Assembly (NCBI GenBank): GCA_019685655.1
Contig: JABFQP010000006.1
Span: 51,532-115,531 of the forward strand
Length of the DNA: 64,000 bases
Direction of reading: 5' to 3'
Source of the DNA: Candidatus Bathyarchaeota archaeon A05DMB-5
GTDB lineage: Archaea; Thermoproteota; Bathyarchaeia; Bathyarchaeales; Bathycorpusculaceae
Shown here: piece by piece, positions 61,620 through 64,000 of the stretch
Position numbering within the stretch: the first letter of the stretch is position 1
How the letters are laid out: each line of letters opens with the position of its first letter
Translations under genes and position numbers: made by a program
Notes under the pieces: generated by a model
What the model was told of the DNA's origin: nothing
Database searches by the model: none
What the model saw: the letters and a program-made list of their open reading frames with translations, nothing else

Positions 61620-62038
61620 CATTACATCTTTTTAACAAAACATTAGCGCATTTTCTATATTCGTTCTATTCTTCACAGAGGTATAGTTAACAGTGAGTGT
61701 GAAATGACTAATAGAGAAAAGGAGATTTTTGTATACTTGTTTATTAAACCGATTGATCTTGCATTGCGCAGTTTATTCAAAGATTTTGTCATCTAAAGAA
61801 TTTTTAGTACAATTAGTGAATCAATTGAAAGTATATTTTGGCTTTTCATAGAATGCTTTCTTATTTTGTTGTTATCACTATTCGATAATTTGTATATTTT
61901 ATGTATCTTTTGATAAAAAAAATGATAATTTTATTTTAAATAGAACAAATATCCGTAAAATATATAAATCATTCCAGAGTCTATTGTTAGATGTAAATCA
62001 GAAGGAGAAAGGAAGATGTAAAAAAAGGAATAACAGCA
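61620..62038. other. 419-base AT-rich gap
   Basis: No coding frame or RNA gene is apparent. It is strikingly AT-rich in 61720-61970. A TATA-like element (AAAATATATAAAT, 61957-61969) lies about 70 bases before the secreted-protein gene and is its likely promoter. The base composition differs from that of the surrounding genes, in line with a boundary of foreign or rearranged DNA. Confidence 0.5.
61957..61969 (+). promoter_or_regulatory. Likely TATA element for the secreted Asp-box protein
   Basis: AAAATATATAAAT sits 70-82 bases upstream of the GTG start. The AT-rich setting makes it uncertain. Confidence 0.4.
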
Positions 62039-63313
62039 GTGATGCTCGCAATAATTCTTCTGAGTACATTTTCAAGATTAGTTCCCATATCGCCTATCAA
62101 CGCAGAAGGTGAATCATCTGAAACAATAGATGTTTCTCTGCCAAAACAGCTTACAACAGATCCGAAGTTTGACAGGAATCCAAGTTTCTTCAAAGCAAAT
62201 GATGGAACATGGTGGGTGTTCTTTGCTCGCGGACGCGGTGATCCATCATTGCCTGGTTACAATCCTGATACTGATTATTATGACATCTGCTATGTCACGT
62301 CCACAGATAACGGGTTAACATGGACTGAAGATGCATTACCGACCATTCCTGCTGGTCATGGCATGGGCGCTTTCACCCCTGCAGCTTTTCAAGATAGCAG
62401 CGGCAAGATTTGGGTCTTCTACGCAGCAAATGGGGTAGGCGTTTTCTATTTCACTTCTACAGATAATGGTGCTACATGGACAGGACCAACCGCTGTACCC
62501 AATGTTCCCGGCTACACTATAGATAATCACATGGACGCTATAAAGGCCAACAACGGCGATATTTGGATTTTCTTCACGTGCTACCCTGATAATGCCCTAT
62601 ACGCAAGAAAATATGATGGCACAAGCTGGTCAAGCCTCATATTCGTAGCAGACCCACTCAGTTACACCGCCACTCCAAGAGCGTTACAAGAAGAAAGCGG
62701 CGCATTCAAGATTGTTTACATCGCCGGGGATCCACTTCAGATATATTTGGCTACTTCAACCGATGGCATAATCTGGACAAACTCCCCGATCATAAACACT
62801 CCAAATGATGACTATGACCCAGCGCTAGTAAAAGATGGCACAACATGGCGAATATTCTTTGCACCCTACGTTCCAGCTAATGACCATCAATGGTTAATGA
62901 CTGTATCTTCAGCTGATCTTACCACGTGGTCAACCCCTGTGTATGTAACTGCTGGATACCATGGATCTAACAAGTGGTGGGACTTCTATCCTGAAGCAGT
63001 TAAAATTGGATCCGACTTGCTGCTTTTCTATGCGTCAATGAGAGACGGAGCGCAAAGGGGTGACGGCGAAATATACATGTACAAGGTAGACTGGGACTTA
63101 ACACATGATCATTATGAGGCTATTCAACCAGCAATAGACGCCGCAAGATATGGAAAAAAGGTGAAACCTCTGGAAACGTGCAAAAAATCGATGGAATCCT
63201 TGTGGACTGTGACCGCGATGCTTTGCTATTTCTGGTTGAACAGAAGGGAAACGTTTGCCACACCGGAAAGGAAACTTGTTTTCACAATTGGCTCAAGGAA
63301 GCGCGCAGCTTAG
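62039..63313 (+). CDS. Secreted sialidase-like (BNR/Asp-box) protein, 3' end replaced
   Basis: The frame encodes 424 residues. A signal-peptide-like N terminus ([21 protein letters not shown]) precedes a beta-propeller with three Asp-boxes ([26 protein letters not shown]) and repeated [25 protein letters not shown] strands. After [17 protein letters not shown], which looks like the start of a NosD-type beta-helix domain, the frame enters DNA that encodes HisI in another frame. So the last 53 residues or so are not native. The start is GTG 62039 or ATG 62042. It was probably an extracellular carbohydrate-binding protein; likely nonfunctional or truncated now. Confidence 0.65.
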   Translation: MMLAIILLSTFSRLVPISPINAEGESSETIDVSLPKQLTTDPKFDRNPSFFKANDGTWWVFFARGRGDPSLPGYNPDTDYYDICYVTSTDNGLTWTEDALPTIPAGHGMGAFTPAAFQDSSGKIWVFYAANGVGVFYFTSTDNGATWTGPTAVPNVPGYTIDNHMDAIKANNGDIWIFFTCYPDNALYARKYDGTSWSSLIFVADPLSYTATPRALQEESGAFKIVYIAGDPLQIYLATSTDGIIWTNSPIINTPNDDYDPALVKDGTTWRIFFAPYVPANDHQWLMTVSSADLTTWSTPVYVTAGYHGSNKWWDFYPEAVKIGSDLLLFYASMRDGAQRGDGEIYMYKVDWDLTHDHYEAIQPAIDAARYGKKVKPLETCKKSMESLWTVTAMLCYFWLNRRETFATPERKLVFTIGSRKRAA

Positions 63314-63330
63314 AGAAAACTGAAAAATAG
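63121..63330 (+). pseudogene. hisI: HisI (phosphoribosyl-AMP cyclohydrolase) 3' remnant
   Basis: In the frame of 63121 the DNA reads [19 protein letters not shown], then [20 protein letters not shown] and [10 protein letters not shown], ending at TAG 63328-63330. These are the diagnostic C-terminal motifs of HisI (W-x-K-G-E-T-S-G-N, D-C-D-x-D, C-H-T-G). About the first 40-60 residues are missing, and an in-frame TGA lies just upstream at 63118-63120. The same DNA is read in a different frame by the preceding secreted-protein gene. So a deletion or assembly join lies near 63115-63150. Confidence 0.85.
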
Positions 63331-63392
63331 AACTCTCCAAAGCAACCGCCAAAAAATAAACAAACTGAAAGACTGGTGATAATAGTACCGGA

Positions 63393-63668
63393 ATGGCGTC
63401 AAAAACTGAGTTCAAAGAAATCTTTCAATTCAAAGAAACGAACTGCACCATAATAAGCGACAATAAACGCGCAATTAAAAGAGCCATCGTATCAATCAAA
63501 TACCACCGAAAGAAAATAGAGGAGTACGCTAAGAGCCATCCTCTATTCTACTATTCTCTCAAGCCAATTCCAGTGAGCAATGCCCCTCTGGCAGTTAGGA
63601 TTATGGCTGAAGCGGCTGAAAAGGCAAACGTCGGCCCTATGGCTGCTGTCGCAGGAGAATCTCCCTAA
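63393..63668 (+). pseudogene. UPF0280 (ApbE-like) protein, 5' fragment
   Basis: A 91-codon frame starting FKEIFQFKETNCTIISDNKR and reading through SIKYHRKKIEEYAKSHPLFYYSLKPIP to MAEAAEKANVGPMAAVAG, then ESP and stop. UPF0280 proteins are about 220-250 residues and continue past AVAG with A-I-A-D; here the match stops abruptly at 63655. The rest of the gene is not found in the following 330 bases. It appears truncated by insertion or rearrangement. The family resembles the FMN-binding ApbE fold; its function is unknown. Confidence 0.75.
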
Positions 63669-64000
63669 AGGCGCTGTTTCTATTACATGTGTAATAGGCA
63701 CTCTCAAGTCTTAGGTGCAAGTCTCCCTTAGATCATCCTAGCCGCTTGATTATCTTCGCCCTCTAGCTGGCATAAACTCCAGCTGATAGCGAGCCTCGCT
63801 CCCTCACCTTCAGGACCATCAACAGGCACAGACTTGTTCTTCCCAAGCACGGGCTCACCAGTATTGACAATTTACTACATGTGTAGTAGATGCCATAAAC
63901 GGTTCATGGGGAAGCCTTTTCAGAGCTTTTCGCATTCAAACTTAACTTCTCAATAAGCTTTCTATTGTTTTGCCGAAATTTGTTAGTTTCCAATATTCAA
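63669..64000. other. Structured, GC-richer segment flanked by two palindromes
   Basis: Starting at the UPF0280 break, the sequence has two 16-bp dyads, TATTACATGTGTAATA (63681-63696) and TACTACATGTGTAGTA (63873-63888), 192 bases apart. They differ only by a compensating T-A to C-G pair. Between them are short hairpins (AGCTGG/CCAGCT at about 63757-63777, AGCGA/TCGCT just after). No long frame exists on either strand. A short open frame on the minus strand is likely chance. It could be an IS200/IS605-type end, a non-autonomous element or a structured RNA. I cannot decide between these. Confidence 0.4.

Noticed and set aside
63942..63998. Minus-strand fragment reading WKLTNFGKTIESLLRS before a stop at the right edge
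   Set aside because: Resembles the end of a winged-helix protein but only 18 codons are visible; too short to support.
1..64000. CRISPR array, integrated virus or conjugative element
   Set aside because: No regularly spaced repeats, cas-like genes, integrases or structural virus genes were seen; only the right edge suggests a mobile-element scar.

Overview
The window looks like a chromosomal segment of an archaeon of the TACK group, most likely a Bathyarchaeia-type lineage. The lineage call is inferred from gene content, not from a marker phylogeny. Archaeal hallmarks are UPF0200/UPF0201, an archaeal class I CCA-adding enzyme, a short archaeal PurA, NucS, an Nre repair protein, an Lhr helicase, archaeal ValRS and a complete Cdv (ESCRT-III/Vps4) division cluster. 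Shine-Dalgarno sites are strong (GGAGGT or AGGTG about 6-7 nt before the start), and TTG start codons are unusually frequent. No rRNA, CRISPR array or intact transposase gene was seen. One tRNA (Asp, GUC) and one TPP riboswitch are present.

Regions. 1-9 kb: RNA metabolism (UPF0201, UPF0200, ThpR, CCA-adding enzyme), UppP, small zinc-ribbon proteins, membrane proteins and PurA. 9-19 kb: MFS transporter, membrane-anchored HtrA protease, tRNA-Asp, Nre repair protein, two cation exchangers and a long coiled-coil protein. 18.6-24 kb: an ABC importer with a fused double permease, pyrophosphatase, UPF0282, NucS and a head-to-head methyltransferase. 24.4-29 kb: a polyferredoxin (FwdF-like) followed by an HdrA-MvhD fusion, then an amino-acid permease. 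29-34 kb: DinB-like protein, Lhr helicase and a glutamine amidotransferase. 34.1-37.7 kb: the Cdv operon in the order ESCRT-III, CdvA, ESCRT-III with winged helix, Vps4 ATPase. 37.8-46.3 kb: MobB, a winged-helix protein, three paralogous nucleotidyltransferase-fold proteins, a CitG-like protein and an ABC-2 exporter. 46.4-51.8 kb: fwdDBAC-mch. 51.8-59.1 kb: ECF S component, coiled-coil plus PPP phosphatase pair, RimK-type ligase, FdhD, AIR-synthase relative, KaiC-like ATPase and riboswitch-controlled ThiT. 59-64 kb: ValRS, then a scarred region where a secreted Asp-box protein, a HisI remnant and a UPF0280 remnant abut, followed by a palindrome-flanked structured segment.

Functional theme. 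FwdDBAC and Mch catalyse the first steps of the archaeal (methanopterin-dependent) methyl branch of the Wood-Ljungdahl pathway. The polyferredoxin and HdrA-MvhD would supply the low-potential electrons. MobB and FdhD serve the Mo/W-pterin cofactor that FwdB needs, and the RimK-type ligase could glutamylate the pterin or F420 cofactor. No mcr gene is in the window, so methanogenesis cannot be claimed from it.

Most unusual points: (i) two genes (the second ESCRT-III gene and one nucleotidyltransferase) are open and homologous to intact neighbours but have no ATG, GTG or TTG start, while a good SD sits about 7 nt before an ATC or ACG codon; (ii) the three-paralogue nucleotidyltransferase cluster has no function I can name; (iii) a perfect 12-bp palindrome lies over the likely TATA box of the Cdv operon; (iv) the right end carries truncated-gene junctions and two palindromes that differ by compensating bases.
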